From the NCBI RefSeq assembly GCF_007991755.1, contig NZ_BJYY01000001.1:186001-250000 (forward strand): a stretch of 64,000 nt of DNA. Direction: 5' to 3'. Source of the DNA: Cellulomonas aerilata (lineage in GTDB: Bacteria > Actinomycetota > Actinomycetes > Actinomycetales > Cellulomonadaceae). The position numbers and the translations under genes were made by a program. Positions 7,250-15,952 of this stretch are shown here, piece by piece. The notes beneath the pieces are model-generated. The model searched no databases. It had not been told where the DNA came from and saw only the letters and a program-made list of their open reading frames with translations. The first letter of the stretch is position 1. Each line of letters starts with the position of its first letter.

Positions 7250-7855
7250 CTACGCGTCCTGCAGCCGCTCGGCCACCCGGATCGTGCGCTCCGCGAGGTG
7301 GTCCAGCGCGTCGAGCTCGGCCTGCCCGAGCGGGATGTCGTTGTCCGCGCCCGTCGCGTGCGAGACGCCGTACGGGTTGCCGTCGGCGAACTTGACCGGG
7401 TCGGTGTAACCGGGCGTCACGAGGATGCCGCCGAAGTGGATGACCTGCTGGTAGAGCGCGAGCAGCGTCGACTCCTGGCCGCCGTGAGCCGTCTGCGACG
7501 CCGTGAAGCCCGCGTAGACCTTGTCGGCCAGCTGGCCCTGCGACCACGCCGGGCCCAGGGTGTCCATGAACTGCTGCAGCTGGCTGCTGACGTTGCCGAA
7601 CCGAGTGGGTGAGCCGAGCAGCACCACGTCGGCCCACACGAGGTCGTCCGGCGCAGCTCGCGGCTCGTCCCGGACGGCTGCCACGTGGTCGGCCCACTCC
7701 GGGTTGCTCGCGATCGCCTCCCCCGGGGCGATCTCGGTGACGTGCCGCCGGCGCACCTGCGCACCGGCCGCCGACGCCGCGCGCTCCAGCCGTTCGGCCA
7801 TCGCCTGCACGGTGCCGGTGGACGAGTAGTAGACGATCGCGACCTTGACGCTCAT
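7250..7855 (-). CDS. wrbA: NAD(P)H:quinone oxidoreductase, WrbA type
   Basis: A 201-residue flavodoxin-fold enzyme that reduces quinones by two electrons with FMN and NAD(P)H. The FMN phosphate loop YYSSTGTVQAMA is at residues 8-20; the GSPTRFGNVSSQLQQFMD motif and the G-G-I-L-V-T-P-G-Y segment define the type IV (WrbA) group. The start is the ATG giving MSVKVAIVYYS at 7855, preceded by AAGGGGAG. It stands alone, with 124 bp to the Usp gene upstream. Confidence 0.92.
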   Translation of the reverse strand: MSVKVAIVYYSSTGTVQAMAERLERAASAAGAQVRRRHVTEIAPGEAIASNPEWADHVAAVRDEPRAAPDDLVWADVVLLGSPTRFGNVSSQLQQFMDTLGPAWSQGQLADKVYAGFTASQTAHGGQESTLLALYQQVIHFGGILVTPGYTDPVKFADGNPYGVSHATGADNDIPLGQAELDALDHLAERTIRVAERLQDA

Positions 7856-7979
7856 GGGCTCCCCTTGCTGACCGATCCGCCCCCGCACCGGGGACTGACC
7901 GATCGTGGCCGCCACGTCCGCCCGTCGCACCCGGGGAGCCGGGCGACCGGCGGGAACGGTGGTGAGCCGGCGGGCCGGG

Positions 7980-8384
7980 TCAGCGGCCCGCCGGCTCCTT
8001 GGCCTTGACCGCCAGCACGGGGCACCGGGCGTCGAGCAGCAGCCGTTGCGCGGTCGAGCCCATGAGCAGCTTGCCGACCGGTGAGCGGTGCCGGATGCCG
8101 ATCACCAGCATCGACGCGTCCACCTCCTCGGCGACGGCGAGCAGGGCCTCGGTCACGTCCCGCACGACGGGCTGTCGGACCTCCGCCTGGACGCCGAGCG
8201 AGTCGAGCAGCGCCCGGACGCCGCTGACGTCGTCGGCGCCGGCGAACCGGTCGTCGACCGCCGCGGTCCCGCTGGTGGCGTTGACGACCACCAGCGGCTC
8301 GCCGTGCGCCCGCGCCTCCTCCGCGCCCCGCACCAGCGCAGCCTGGCCCCGGGCGTCGGACGTCCAGCCCACGACGACGGTCAT
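7980..8384 (-). CDS. Universal stress protein, UspA family
   Basis: A 134-residue single-domain Usp. The C-terminal ATP-binding signature ([16 protein letters not shown]) is intact, as are the N-terminal VVGWTSD strand and the CPVLAV ending. Its ATG overlaps the tctA stop by four bases (ATGA), so it is translationally coupled as last gene of the Tct operon. This suggests a role tied to the transporter, such as sensing energy state, but the target is unknown. Confidence 0.9.
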   Translation of the reverse strand: MTVVVGWTSDARGQAALVRGAEEARAHGEPLVVVNATSGTAAVDDRFAGADDVSGVRALLDSLGVQAEVRQPVVRDVTEALLAVAEEVDASMLVIGIRHRSPVGKLLMGSTAQRLLLDARCPVLAVKAKEPAGR

Positions 8385-9910
8385 GACCTCACCTCTTCCT
8401 CGAGCGCGTCCACCTGGTCCTCCAGCCGCTCCGGGCCCTGCCGTCCCGGCATCAGCCGCAGCACGATCGGCGCCAGCAGCAGCGCGGCGATCACCACGTA
8501 GACGATCACCGCGACGGGTTCGCTCCACAGCGCGGACACGTCGCCCTGGGACAGCTGCAGCGCCTGAGCGAGCTGCTCCTCGAGCCGGGGCCCGAGGATC
8601 ACCCCGACGATCAGCGGCAGGACCGGCAACCCGAACCGCCGCATGGCGAACCCGAGGGCTCCGAACAGGCTGAGCAGCGCGACGTCGAACCACTGGAAGT
8701 TGACGCTGTACGCACCGAGGACCGCGAAGAACAGGATCCCGGCGTACAGGTAGGGCCGCGGGATCCGCAGCAGCCGCGCCCACACCGGTGCGAGCGGCAG
8801 GTTGATGACGAGCAGCAGCGTGTTGGCGACGAACAGGCTGGCCAGCAGCGTCCACACGAGCTCGGGCTCGGCCTCGAACAGCTGCGGTCCCGGCTGCAGG
8901 CCGTAGCTCTGCATGGCGGCGAGGATGACGGCTGCGGTCGCCGTGGTCGGCAGGCCGATCGCGAGCAGCGGGACGAGCGTGCCGGCCGCGGACGCGTTGT
9001 TCGCGGCCTCCGGCCCGGCGACGCCCTCGATCGCGCCCTTCCCGAACTCCGCGCGGTGCCGGCCCGCCAGCCGCCGCTCGGTGATGTACGACAGGAACGT
9101 CGGCATCTCGGCGCCCCCGGCGGGCAGCGCGCCGAACGGGAAGCCGTAGGCGGTGCCGCGCAGCCACGGCTTCCAGGACCGGCCCCAGTCCGTGCGGTCC
9201 ATCCAGGGACGGCCGACCGGGATGATCTCGAGCGGCCGACGCCGCAGGTGCGCGGCCACCCAGAGGGCCTCACCGACCGCGAAGATGGCGACCGCGACCA
9301 CGACGATGTCGATGCCGTCGGCGAGCAGCGGGTTGTCGAACGTCAGGCGCGCCTGCCCGGTCGTCGTGCCCACGAGCCCGATCGTCAGCCCCAGCGCCAG
9401 GGAGATGAACCCGCGCAGCTTCGAGCTGCCCAGCACCGTCGTGACCGCGAGCAGGGCGAGCAGCATGAGCGCGAAGTACGACGGGGCGCCCAGCACGACC
9501 ACCCACTCCGCGACCGTGGGCGCGAGCGCGATGAGCAGTACCGTGCCGATCGTCCCCGCGACGAACGAGCCGATCGCGGCCGTGGCCAGCGCCTGCGCCG
9601 CCCGCCCGCCTTTGGCCATCTTGTTGCCCTCGAGCGCCGTGATGACCGACGACGACTCACCCGGCGTGTTGAGCAGGATCGACGTCGTGGAGCCGCCGTA
9701 CATCCCGCCGTAGTAGATGCCGGCGAACATGATCAGGGCGGCGGACGGGGAGACGTTGTAGGTGACGGGCAGCAGCAGCGCGACCGTCATGGCGGGCCCG
9801 ATGCCGGGCAGCACGCCGACCGCCGTGCCGAGCAGCACCCCCACGACCGCGAACAGCAGGTTCTCCGGCGCGAGCGCCGACCCGAAGCCCGTGAGCAGCG
9901 CGTGGATCAC
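8381..9910 (-). CDS. tctA: Tripartite tricarboxylate transporter, large permease TctA
   Basis: A 509-residue integral membrane protein with about twelve hydrophobic segments. It carries the TctA family signatures near the N-terminus ([17 protein letters not shown] and [20 protein letters not shown]) and the [12 protein letters not shown] repeat in the middle. It forms the channel of a TTT uptake system together with TctB and the binding lipoprotein TctC. The start is GTG at 9910; the open frame continues upstream but without family similarity. TctB ends 13 bp before it. Related systems take up citrate or other di/tricarboxylates; the ligand here is not predictable. Confidence 0.93.
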   Translation of the reverse strand: MIHALLTGFGSALAPENLLFAVVGVLLGTAVGVLPGIGPAMTVALLLPVTYNVSPSAALIMFAGIYYGGMYGGSTTSILLNTPGESSSVITALEGNKMAKGGRAAQALATAAIGSFVAGTIGTVLLIALAPTVAEWVVVLGAPSYFALMLLALLAVTTVLGSSKLRGFISLALGLTIGLVGTTTGQARLTFDNPLLADGIDIVVVAVAIFAVGEALWVAAHLRRRPLEIIPVGRPWMDRTDWGRSWKPWLRGTAYGFPFGALPAGGAEMPTFLSYITERRLAGRHRAEFGKGAIEGVAGPEAANNASAAGTLVPLLAIGLPTTATAAVILAAMQSYGLQPGPQLFEAEPELVWTLLASLFVANTLLLVINLPLAPVWARLLRIPRPYLYAGILFFAVLGAYSVNFQWFDVALLSLFGALGFAMRRFGLPVLPLIVGVILGPRLEEQLAQALQLSQGDVSALWSEPVAVIVYVVIAALLLAPIVLRLMPGRQGPERLEDQVDALEEEVRS

Positions 9911-9923
9911 GATGGGCCGTCCT

Positions 9924-10460
9924 CTACAGGATTCCGTCGAGCACGCCGGCCGGGATGGGGATGCCCAGCCCGACGTAGAACCCGTACCAGGAGGTGACCG
10001 ACAGCACGGCGCCGAGGACCAGGTTGCGCACCCAGTGCCGGTTGCCCAGCACGGTGGCGGCACCGGCGAACAGCAGGGCGCCGACGACGGCCCAGCCGAG
10101 CCAGTCGATGAGCGCGATCGTCGCCACCAGCACCCCGGCGAGGCCGGCGAGCGTCCGCCAGTCGGTGCTCACGTCGAGGTCGACGTCCTCGCCGCCCTCG
10201 CCCTCGGCACGGCTGCCGCGAGCCGTCGCGACGGCCAGCAGCACGGCGAGCACCACCAGCGCGGACCCGATGACGTACCCGAACGCCCCAGGCCGCACCA
10301 CCTGGTCGGCGAACCCCGGCCCGAGGCCGGCGGAGTCGACCACCGTCCACACCCCGATCAGCGCGAGCAGGGCCGCCAGGCCGTACTGCGCGCGGTCGGG
10401 GCCCGGGTCGACGTGCTTGTCGATGTCGGGCCGGTCGTGGGTGACGTGCTCGGTCGTCAT
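9924..10460 (-). CDS. tctB: Tripartite tricarboxylate transporter, small subunit TctB
   Basis: A 178-residue protein with four hydrophobic segments (about residues 26-47, 63-85, 105-135 split, and 145-170), the usual layout of the TctB membrane subunit. The cytosolic loop around residues 85-100 is acidic ([12 protein letters not shown]). ATG at 10460 overlaps the tctC stop by four bases, so tctC, tctB and tctA are one coupled operon. Confidence 0.88.
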   Translation of the reverse strand: MTTEHVTHDRPDIDKHVDPGPDRAQYGLAALLALIGVWTVVDSAGLGPGFADQVVRPGAFGYVIGSALVVLAVLLAVATARGSRAEGEGGEDVDLDVSTDWRTLAGLAGVLVATIALIDWLGWAVVGALLFAGAATVLGNRHWVRNLVLGAVLSVTSWYGFYVGLGIPIPAGVLDGIL

Positions 10461-11461
10461 AGCAGCCCCAGGTCCTCGAGGGTCCCCGCCACCCGCTCGT
10501 CCTGCTCCACGAGGAACTCCCCGAACTCGTCGCCGGTGAGGAAGGCATCCACCCAGCCGTTCGCCTCCAGCGCCTCCTGCCACTCGGGAGTGCCGTGCAT
10601 CTCCTCGAGCAGAGCGATGTGCTGGTCGCGGACGGCGTCGGGGATGCCGGGCGGCGCGAGCACGCCGCGCCAGTTGGTGAAGACGAGGTCGATGCCCGAC
10701 TCGACCAGCGTGGGGGCGTCGATGCCGTCGAGCCGCTCCTCGCCCGAGGTGGCGAGCACGCGCAGCGAGCCGTCCGCGATCTGGCCCTCGAACTCGCCGA
10801 GCCCCGAGGTGCCGACGTCGATCTTCGCGCCCAGCAGCGCCGTGGTCAGCGGCCCGCCGCCGTCGTAGACGATGTAGTTGACCTCCGTGGGGTCGACGCC
10901 GACCGCGTCGGCGAGCTGCATCGGGAACAGGTGGTCCGGGCCGCCCGGGCTCGACCCGCCTCCGACCCGCACGCTGCCGGGATCCGCCCGCCACGCCTCG
11001 ACGAGGTCCTGGACCGTCGCGAACGGCGAGTCGGCCGGCACCAGCAGGCCCTCCTGCTCCTCGATGAGCTGGGCGATCGGCGTCGCCCCGCTCACCCGGG
11101 CGTCCGAGCCGTTCGTGTACGTGGCCCCGACGACGCCCAGACCCATCGTCATGAGCAGGTCCTCGGCGCCGCGCTCGTTGACGAGCCGCTGCATCGCGAC
11201 CGTCCCGCTCGCGCCGATGACGTTGCTGACCTCGAACCGGCCGGTGAGGTCCGAGGACTCCATGACCCGCGTGGCCGCGCGTCCTGTCTGGTCGTACCCC
11301 CCGCCGGGGGAGTTGGGGATCATCATCCGCAGCCGGCGGTTCTCCCCGCCCTCGTCGCCGCGCGTGACCCCGCAGCCGGTGAGCCCGAGGACGGCCACCA
11401 GCGCCGCCGCGAGCACGGCCCGCGCCGGGGTCCCCCGATGCCTCTCGTGCGCCCGTCCCAT
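10457..11461 (-). CDS. tctC: Tripartite tricarboxylate transporter substrate-binding lipoprotein TctC
   Basis: A 334-residue extracytoplasmic solute receptor of the TctC/Bug family. It starts with a basic n-region, a hydrophobic core AVLAAALVAVLGL and the lipobox LTGC, predicting a diacylglyceryl-modified Cys at about residue 30. Then come PNSPGGGYDQTGRA (ligand-pocket loop), IGASGTVAMQRL and the conserved TNWRGVLAPPGIP. The ATG at 11461 has GAGGAGG 8 nt upstream. It is the first gene of the tct operon, just after the tRNA-Leu terminator. Confidence 0.93.
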   Translation of the reverse strand: MGRAHERHRGTPARAVLAAALVAVLGLTGCGVTRGDEGGENRRLRMMIPNSPGGGYDQTGRAATRVMESSDLTGRFEVSNVIGASGTVAMQRLVNERGAEDLLMTMGLGVVGATYTNGSDARVSGATPIAQLIEEQEGLLVPADSPFATVQDLVEAWRADPGSVRVGGGSSPGGPDHLFPMQLADAVGVDPTEVNYIVYDGGGPLTTALLGAKIDVGTSGLGEFEGQIADGSLRVLATSGEERLDGIDAPTLVESGIDLVFTNWRGVLAPPGIPDAVRDQHIALLEEMHGTPEWQEALEANGWVDAFLTGDEFGEFLVEQDERVAGTLEDLGLL

Positions 11462-11530
11462 GCAGTGCACCTCCTCGTGCCTGCCACGATCCTGGCCCGT
11501 CCGGCGCTCCACGTCACCCCGGACGCAGAA

Positions 11531-11565
11531 GACCCCCGGCCGGGACCGAGGTCCGACCGGGGGTC
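11531..11565 (-). terminator. Rho-independent-type terminator after tRNA-Leu
   Basis: GACCCCCGG (11531-11539) pairs with CCGGGGGTC (11557-11565), and inner bases extend the stem; on the minus strand it is followed by TTCT. It lies 15 nt past the tRNA-Leu 3' end and separates it from tctC. Confidence 0.75.
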
Positions 11566-11579
11566 TGTCCTTCATCCTG

Positions 11580-11662
11580 TGCGCGAGGGGGGACTTGAAC
11601 CCCCACGCCCTTTCGGACACTGGCACCTGAAGCCAGCGCGTCTGCCATTCCGCCACTCGCGC
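11580..11662 (-). tRNA. tRNA-Leu (anticodon CAG)
   Basis: The 7-bp acceptor stem GCGCGAG/CTCGCGC is perfect. The anticodon stem CTGGC/GCCAG encloses the loop TTCAGGT, giving CAG. There is a class II long variable arm (GTGTCCGAAAGGGCGT region) and a T arm GGGGGTTCAAGTCCCCC. The 3' CCA is not encoded. It reads CUG codons, the commonest Leu codon in this genome. Confidence 0.96.
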
Positions 11663-11704
11663 GCGCCGGAGCACATTAACACGGGGACGGCGGGGGTTCC
11701 GAAT

Positions 11705-11739
11705 CGCCTCCGGGGGCGCCGCGGCGCGCCCCGGAGGCG
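11705..11739. other. Strong hairpin upstream of the fha operon
   Basis: CGCCTCCGGGG (11705-11715) pairs perfectly with CCCCGGAGGCG (11729-11739). It lies between tRNA-Leu and fhaA. About 55 nt further on, TACCAT (11795-11800) could be the -10 of the fhaA promoter. The hairpin could terminate readthrough from the left or act as an operator. Nothing else is visible between 11663 and 11898. Confidence 0.45.
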
Positions 11740-11898
11740 CGACTCACCCGGTCGCCGGACGCCCAGCGAACGCCTCCGGGACGCCGGATCGTTACCATCG
11801 TCGGTGAACGGGTGCCCGCCGTTCGGCGCCCGCCTGCCCAGGTCAGGCGCCGGGGAGGGCCGACCGGAACATCAGCATGACGGCGCAGGGAGGTGGTC

Positions 11899-12609
11899 AT
11901 GGGCATTCTCGACCGGTTCGAGCACGGGGTCGAGCGGGTGGTCAACACCGCGTTCGCCAAGGCGTTCCGCAGCGAGGTCAAGCCCGTCGAGCTCGCCAGC
12001 GCCCTGCGCCGCGAGGTCGACGACCGGGCCGCCGTCGTCGACCGCGAGCGCACCTTGGTGCCCAACGACTTCACCATCGAGCTGTCCCCGACGGACTACG
12101 CCCAGGTGGTCGACTGGGGCGCCGAGGCCCTCGCCGACGAGCTGGCCGCCAACGTCACCGAGCACGCCGCCGGGCAGCGGTACGCGTTCGTCGGGCCGGT
12201 GACCGTCACGTTCGACGAGCACGACGACCTGGAGACCGGCCGCTTCCGCGTCCGCAGCGCCACCGCCCGCGGGGCCGTGGCACCGGCCACGACGGCGGCA
12301 CCCAGCGCCCGTCACCCGCTCGTGGACATCGACGGGCAGCGGTACCTGCTGACCGGGCCGGTCACCGTCATCGGGCGCGGCTCGGAGGCGGACATCATCG
12401 TCGACGACCCGGGGGTCTCCCGCCGGCACCTGGAGATCCGGGTCACCCGCGACGGCGTCATCGCGACCGACCTCGGCTCGACCAACGGGCTCTTCGTCGA
12501 GGGGCACCAGGTCCCGGCAGCCACGCTGCTGGACGGCAACACCCTGACCATCGGCCGCACACGGATCATGTTCTGGACCGGCGAGGCGGACGCCGGACCC
12601 GATGAGTGA
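11899..12609 (+). CDS. fhaA: FhaA: DUF3662 plus FHA domain protein
   Basis: A 236-residue protein. Residues 1-110 are the FhaA N-terminal domain (DUF3662: GILDRFEHGVERVVNTAFAK and the ELASALRRE helix), followed by a short Ala-rich linker. A C-terminal FHA domain (about 150-228) has the phosphothreonine-binding signature GRGSEADIIV, SRRHLEI and DLGSTNGLFV. In mycobacteria FhaA binds the phosphorylated pseudokinase domain of MviN and controls peptidoglycan export; a gene for a similar pseudokinase lies at 52090-54645 here. It is shorter than mycobacterial FhaA (about 527 aa) because the long linker is missing. ATG with AGGGAGG upstream; first gene of the operon to pknB. Confidence 0.93.
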   Translation: MGILDRFEHGVERVVNTAFAKAFRSEVKPVELASALRREVDDRAAVVDRERTLVPNDFTIELSPTDYAQVVDWGAEALADELAANVTEHAAGQRYAFVGPVTVTFDEHDDLETGRFRVRSATARGAVAPATTAAPSARHPLVDIDGQRYLLTGPVTVIGRGSEADIIVDDPGVSRRHLEIRVTRDGVIATDLGSTNGLFVEGHQVPAATLLDGNTLTIGRTRIMFWTGEADAGPDE

Positions 12610-12618
12610 GCGGTCGGC

Positions 12619-13107
12619 ATGAGCGAGCTCGCGGTCACGCTGCTGCGGCTGGGCTACCTGGTCCTGCTGTGGGTCTTCGTGCTCTCCGCGATCGGCGTGC
12701 TGCGCCGCGACCTGTACGGCACCCGGATCGTGCCCCGGCGCCGTGCCGCCACGGCCGCGTCGCCGGGCCCGGCCGAGGCGAACGGCTCGGCCGCCGGGGA
12801 CGGGCACCGCGACCGCGGCCCCACCCGGCTGGTCGTCACCGAGGGGCCCCTGCGGGGCACGACGCTGCCGCTGACCTCGTCGGCGATCCTCATCGGCCGG
12901 GCGCCGTCCTGCACGCTCGTGCTGGACGACGACTACTCCTCCTCGCGGCACGCGCGCCTGTACCCCGAGGGTGGCCAGTGGTTCGTCGAGGACCTCGGCT
13001 CGACCAACGGCACCTTCCTGGACAGCACCCGGGTCGACGCACCGCTGGCGATCCCGCCGGGCGCGCGGGTGAAGGTCGGCAAGAGCGTCCTGGAGCTCCA
13101 GGCATGA
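12619..13107 (+). CDS. fhaB: FhaB/FipA: membrane-anchored FHA protein
   Basis: A 162-residue protein with one N-terminal membrane helix (about residues 9-28), a charged linker, then an FHA domain (80-160) with IGRAPSCTLVL, SSRHARLYP and DLGSTNGTFLD, the conserved Arg, Ser, His and Asn of the phosphothreonine pocket. In mycobacteria FhaB (FipA) is a PknA/PknB substrate linked to FtsZ and FtsQ. It lies 9 bp after fhaA and 10 bp before pstP. Confidence 0.92.
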   Translation: MSELAVTLLRLGYLVLLWVFVLSAIGVLRRDLYGTRIVPRRRAATAASPGPAEANGSAAGDGHRDRGPTRLVVTEGPLRGTTLPLTSSAILIGRAPSCTLVLDDDYSSSRHARLYPEGGQWFVEDLGSTNGTFLDSTRVDAPLAIPPGARVKVGKSVLELQA

Positions 13108-13117
13108 GGGGGCGCCG

Positions 13118-14518
13118 GTGACCATCGCCCTGCGGTACGCCGCCCGCTCCGACGTGGGCCTCGTGCGCGCCAACAACCAGGACTCCGCCTACGCCGGCCC
13201 CCACCTGCTCGTCGTCGCCGACGGCATGGGCGGGCACGCGGGGGGCGACGTCGCGTCGTCGGTGGCCGTCGCCACGCTGGCGCCGCTGGACGACGAGGCG
13301 CACGGCCCGGACGACGCCCTGCAGGAGCTCGACCGCGCGCTGCACGCCGCGCAGGAGGAGCTGCTCAACCGCGCCGACCAGGACCCCGAGCTCGCGGGCC
13401 TGGGCACCACCGTCACCGCGCTGCTGCGCGCGGGCAGCAAGCTGGCGATGGCGCACATCGGCGACTCGCGCGCCTACCTGCTGCGCGAGGGGCAGCTGAC
13501 GCAGGTCACCACGGACCACACGTTCGTCCAGCACCTGGTGAACACCGGCAAGATCACCGCCGAGGAGGCCGAGCACCACCCGCAGCGCTCGGTCGTCATG
13601 CGCGTGCTGGGCGACTTCGACATGGAGATCGTCCCGGACCTGTCGGTCCGCGAGGCCCGCGCCGGCGACCGCTGGATGCTGTGCTCCGACGGCCTGTCCG
13701 GCGTCGTCAGCGCGGAGACCCTCGCGGACACCCTGCGCGAGGTCGCCGACGTCGGCGCCTGCGCGGACCGCCTGGTCCAGCTCGCCCTGCGCGGCGGCGG
13801 GCCGGACAACGTCACCGTCATCGTCGCGGACGTCGTCGACCTGGACGCCCTGCCCGACGGCGCCGGCCCGACGACGTCGGCGCACGTCGTGGGCTCCGCG
13901 GCGACGTCGCGGCACCGCCCGACCGCCGCTGCGGACGGCCCCGCCGCCCGCGCGGCCGGGCTCCGGGCGACCGCGCCGCCGGCGGCGTCCGCCGGCACCG
14001 GCACCAGCGGGTCGGCCGGCGCCGGTCCGGGCCCGGCCGCAGCCACCGACCTCGAGGACGACGACCCCTCTCCCCGCGGCCGCCGTCGCCTCGTCGCCGC
14101 CCTGGCCACGCTGGTGGTGCTCGCGGCCGCCGCGACGGCCGGCGTGCTCGGCTACCGCTGGACGCAGGACCAGTACTACGTCGGCCTCGCCGACGACGAC
14201 GTCGCCATCTACCGCGGCATCCCGCAGACGCTCGGCCCGCTGGTCCTGTCCCAGGTCGTCGAGCGGACGTCGCTGACGGCGGACGACCTGCCGGCCTACG
14301 TGCAGGACCGCCTCACCCAGACCATCCCGGCCGGGTCGCTGCAGGCGGCCCGTGCCCGCGTCGACGGGCTGGACCGGACGGCGGCCTCCGCGCAGGAGCC
14401 CGTCGCGACGCCGGCGCCGGCGCCCACCGCCGACCCGGCGTCGACCCCCGCTCCGACCCCCGCACCGGACCCCGCCGTCGCGCCGGACCCGGGCGTGGCA
14501 CCACCGGCGGGCACGTAG
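13118..14518 (+). CDS. pstP: PP2C-family serine/threonine phosphatase PstP
   Basis: A 466-residue phosphatase that reverses PknA/PknB phosphorylation. The PPM catalytic domain (1-240) shows the metal-binding aspartates in NNQDSA, VADGMGGHAGG, GDSRAYLL, SDGLSG and GGPDNVTVIV. A Pro/Ala-rich linker, one membrane helix (about 325-345) and a roughly 120-residue extracellular part ending in an Ala/Pro-rich (Ala-Pro repeat) tail follow, the layout of mycobacterial PstP. GTG start at 13118. Confidence 0.95.
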   Translation: MTIALRYAARSDVGLVRANNQDSAYAGPHLLVVADGMGGHAGGDVASSVAVATLAPLDDEAHGPDDALQELDRALHAAQEELLNRADQDPELAGLGTTVTALLRAGSKLAMAHIGDSRAYLLREGQLTQVTTDHTFVQHLVNTGKITAEEAEHHPQRSVVMRVLGDFDMEIVPDLSVREARAGDRWMLCSDGLSGVVSAETLADTLREVADVGACADRLVQLALRGGGPDNVTVIVADVVDLDALPDGAGPTTSAHVVGSAATSRHRPTAAADGPAARAAGLRATAPPAASAGTGTSGSAGAGPGPAAATDLEDDDPSPRGRRRLVAALATLVVLAAAATAGVLGYRWTQDQYYVGLADDDVAIYRGIPQTLGPLVLSQVVERTSLTADDLPAYVQDRLTQTIPAGSLQAARARVDGLDRTAASAQEPVATPAPAPTADPASTPAPTPAPDPAVAPDPGVAPPAGT

Positions 14519-15952
14519 ATGGTCACCGTCGCACCGCACCAGGTCCGCCCCGGCCGCGGAGTCGAGCTCGGCCTGCTGGTGGTCGCGCTGGCGCTCGGCG
14601 TCGGCGCCTACGCGCTCGTCGGGCTCAACGTCACCGGGGTGCTGCCGGCCAACATCGCCCGCTACGGGGCGGGGATGGCCGTGCTGGCCGTCGTGATGCA
14701 CCTGGTCCTGCGGGTGCGGGCGCCCTACGCCGACCCGGTCATCCTGCCTGCGGCCGTCGCCCTCAACGGCATCGGCCTGGCGATGATCTACCGCATCGAC
14801 CTGGCCGAGTCGACGGCCGCGGACCCGAGCACGTTCGCGAACCGGCAGCTCGCCTGGACCGGGATCGGGGTCCTGCTGGCCTGCGTCGTGCTCGTGGTCC
14901 TGCGCGACCACCGGACCCTGCGGCGGTACACCTACACCGCGATGGTCGCCGGTCTGGCGCTGATCCTGCTGCCGCTGGTCCCGGGCCTGGGCACGACGAT
15001 CAACGGCGCCCGGATCTGGGTGCACCTGGGCGGGATGTCGTTGCAGCCGGCCGAGTTCGCCAAGATCGCCCTGGCGGTGTTCTTCGCCGGGTACCTCGTC
15101 ACCCACCGCGACACCCTCGCGCTGGCCGGGCCCACCGTGCTGGGCCTGCACCTGCCGCGCCTGCGGGACCTGGGACCGATCCTCGTGGTGTGGGCCGGCT
15201 CGCTCGCCGTCCTGGTGTTCGAGCGGGACCTGGGCACGTCGCTGCTGTTCTTCGGGCTCTTCGTCGCGATGCTGTACCTGGCGACCGAGCGGACGGGCTG
15301 GATCCTCATTGGCCTCGGGCTGTTCCTCGGCGGCGCGCTGGTCGCGGCCCGGACGTTCTCGCACGTCGCCGCGCGCTTCGAGGGCTGGCTGCACGCCTTC
15401 GACGACGACGTCATCAACCAGTCCCCCGGCGGGTCCTTCCAGCTGGTCAGCGCGCTGTACGGCATGGCCAGCGGCGGGCTGTTCGGCACCGGCTGGGGCC
15501 AGGGCCGGCCGGACCTGGTGCCGTACGCCGAGAGCGACTTCATCATCGCCTCCCTCGGCGAGGAGCTCGGCCTGACCGGGCTGCTCGCGCTGCTGCTCGT
15601 CTACCTCGTGCTCGCCGAGCGGGGCATGCGCACCGCGATCGGCGTCCGGGACGGGTTCGGCAAGCTGCTGGCCGGCGGTGTGTCGTTCGTCGTGGCGTTC
15701 CAGTGCTTCGTCGTGGTCGGCGGGGTCACCCGGGTCATCCCGCTGACCGGCCTGACCATGCCGTTCCTGGCGTACGGGGGCTCGTCGCTGCTGGCGAACT
15801 GGGTCATCGTCGCCCTGCTGCTGCGCATCTCGGACAGCGCCCGACGCCCGGCGCCGGAGGTCCAGGGCTACGACCCGGGCGCGCCGGCGTCCACCGCCGC
15901 GGACGGCCAGGCGACCGAGGTCCTCACGGGGCTGCGGGAGGCACGCGGATGA
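14519..15952 (+). CDS. rodA: SEDS peptidoglycan glycosyltransferase RodA
   Basis: A 477-residue polytopic protein of the FtsW/RodA/SpoVE family, with about twelve membrane segments. Typical blocks are NGARIWVHLGGMSLQPAEFAKI, FERDLGTSLLFFG and, near the C-terminus, GLTMPFLAYGGSSLLANW. SEDS proteins polymerise lipid II into glycan with a partner class B PBP, here PbpA encoded just downstream. Position in the pstP-pbpA cluster identifies it as RodA rather than FtsW. ATG begins the base after the pstP stop. Confidence 0.94.
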   Translation: MVTVAPHQVRPGRGVELGLLVVALALGVGAYALVGLNVTGVLPANIARYGAGMAVLAVVMHLVLRVRAPYADPVILPAAVALNGIGLAMIYRIDLAESTAADPSTFANRQLAWTGIGVLLACVVLVVLRDHRTLRRYTYTAMVAGLALILLPLVPGLGTTINGARIWVHLGGMSLQPAEFAKIALAVFFAGYLVTHRDTLALAGPTVLGLHLPRLRDLGPILVVWAGSLAVLVFERDLGTSLLFFGLFVAMLYLATERTGWILIGLGLFLGGALVAARTFSHVAARFEGWLHAFDDDVINQSPGGSFQLVSALYGMASGGLFGTGWGQGRPDLVPYAESDFIIASLGEELGLTGLLALLLVYLVLAERGMRTAIGVRDGFGKLLAGGVSFVVAFQCFVVVGGVTRVIPLTGLTMPFLAYGGSSLLANWVIVALLLRISDSARRPAPEVQGYDPGAPASTAADGQATEVLTGLREARG

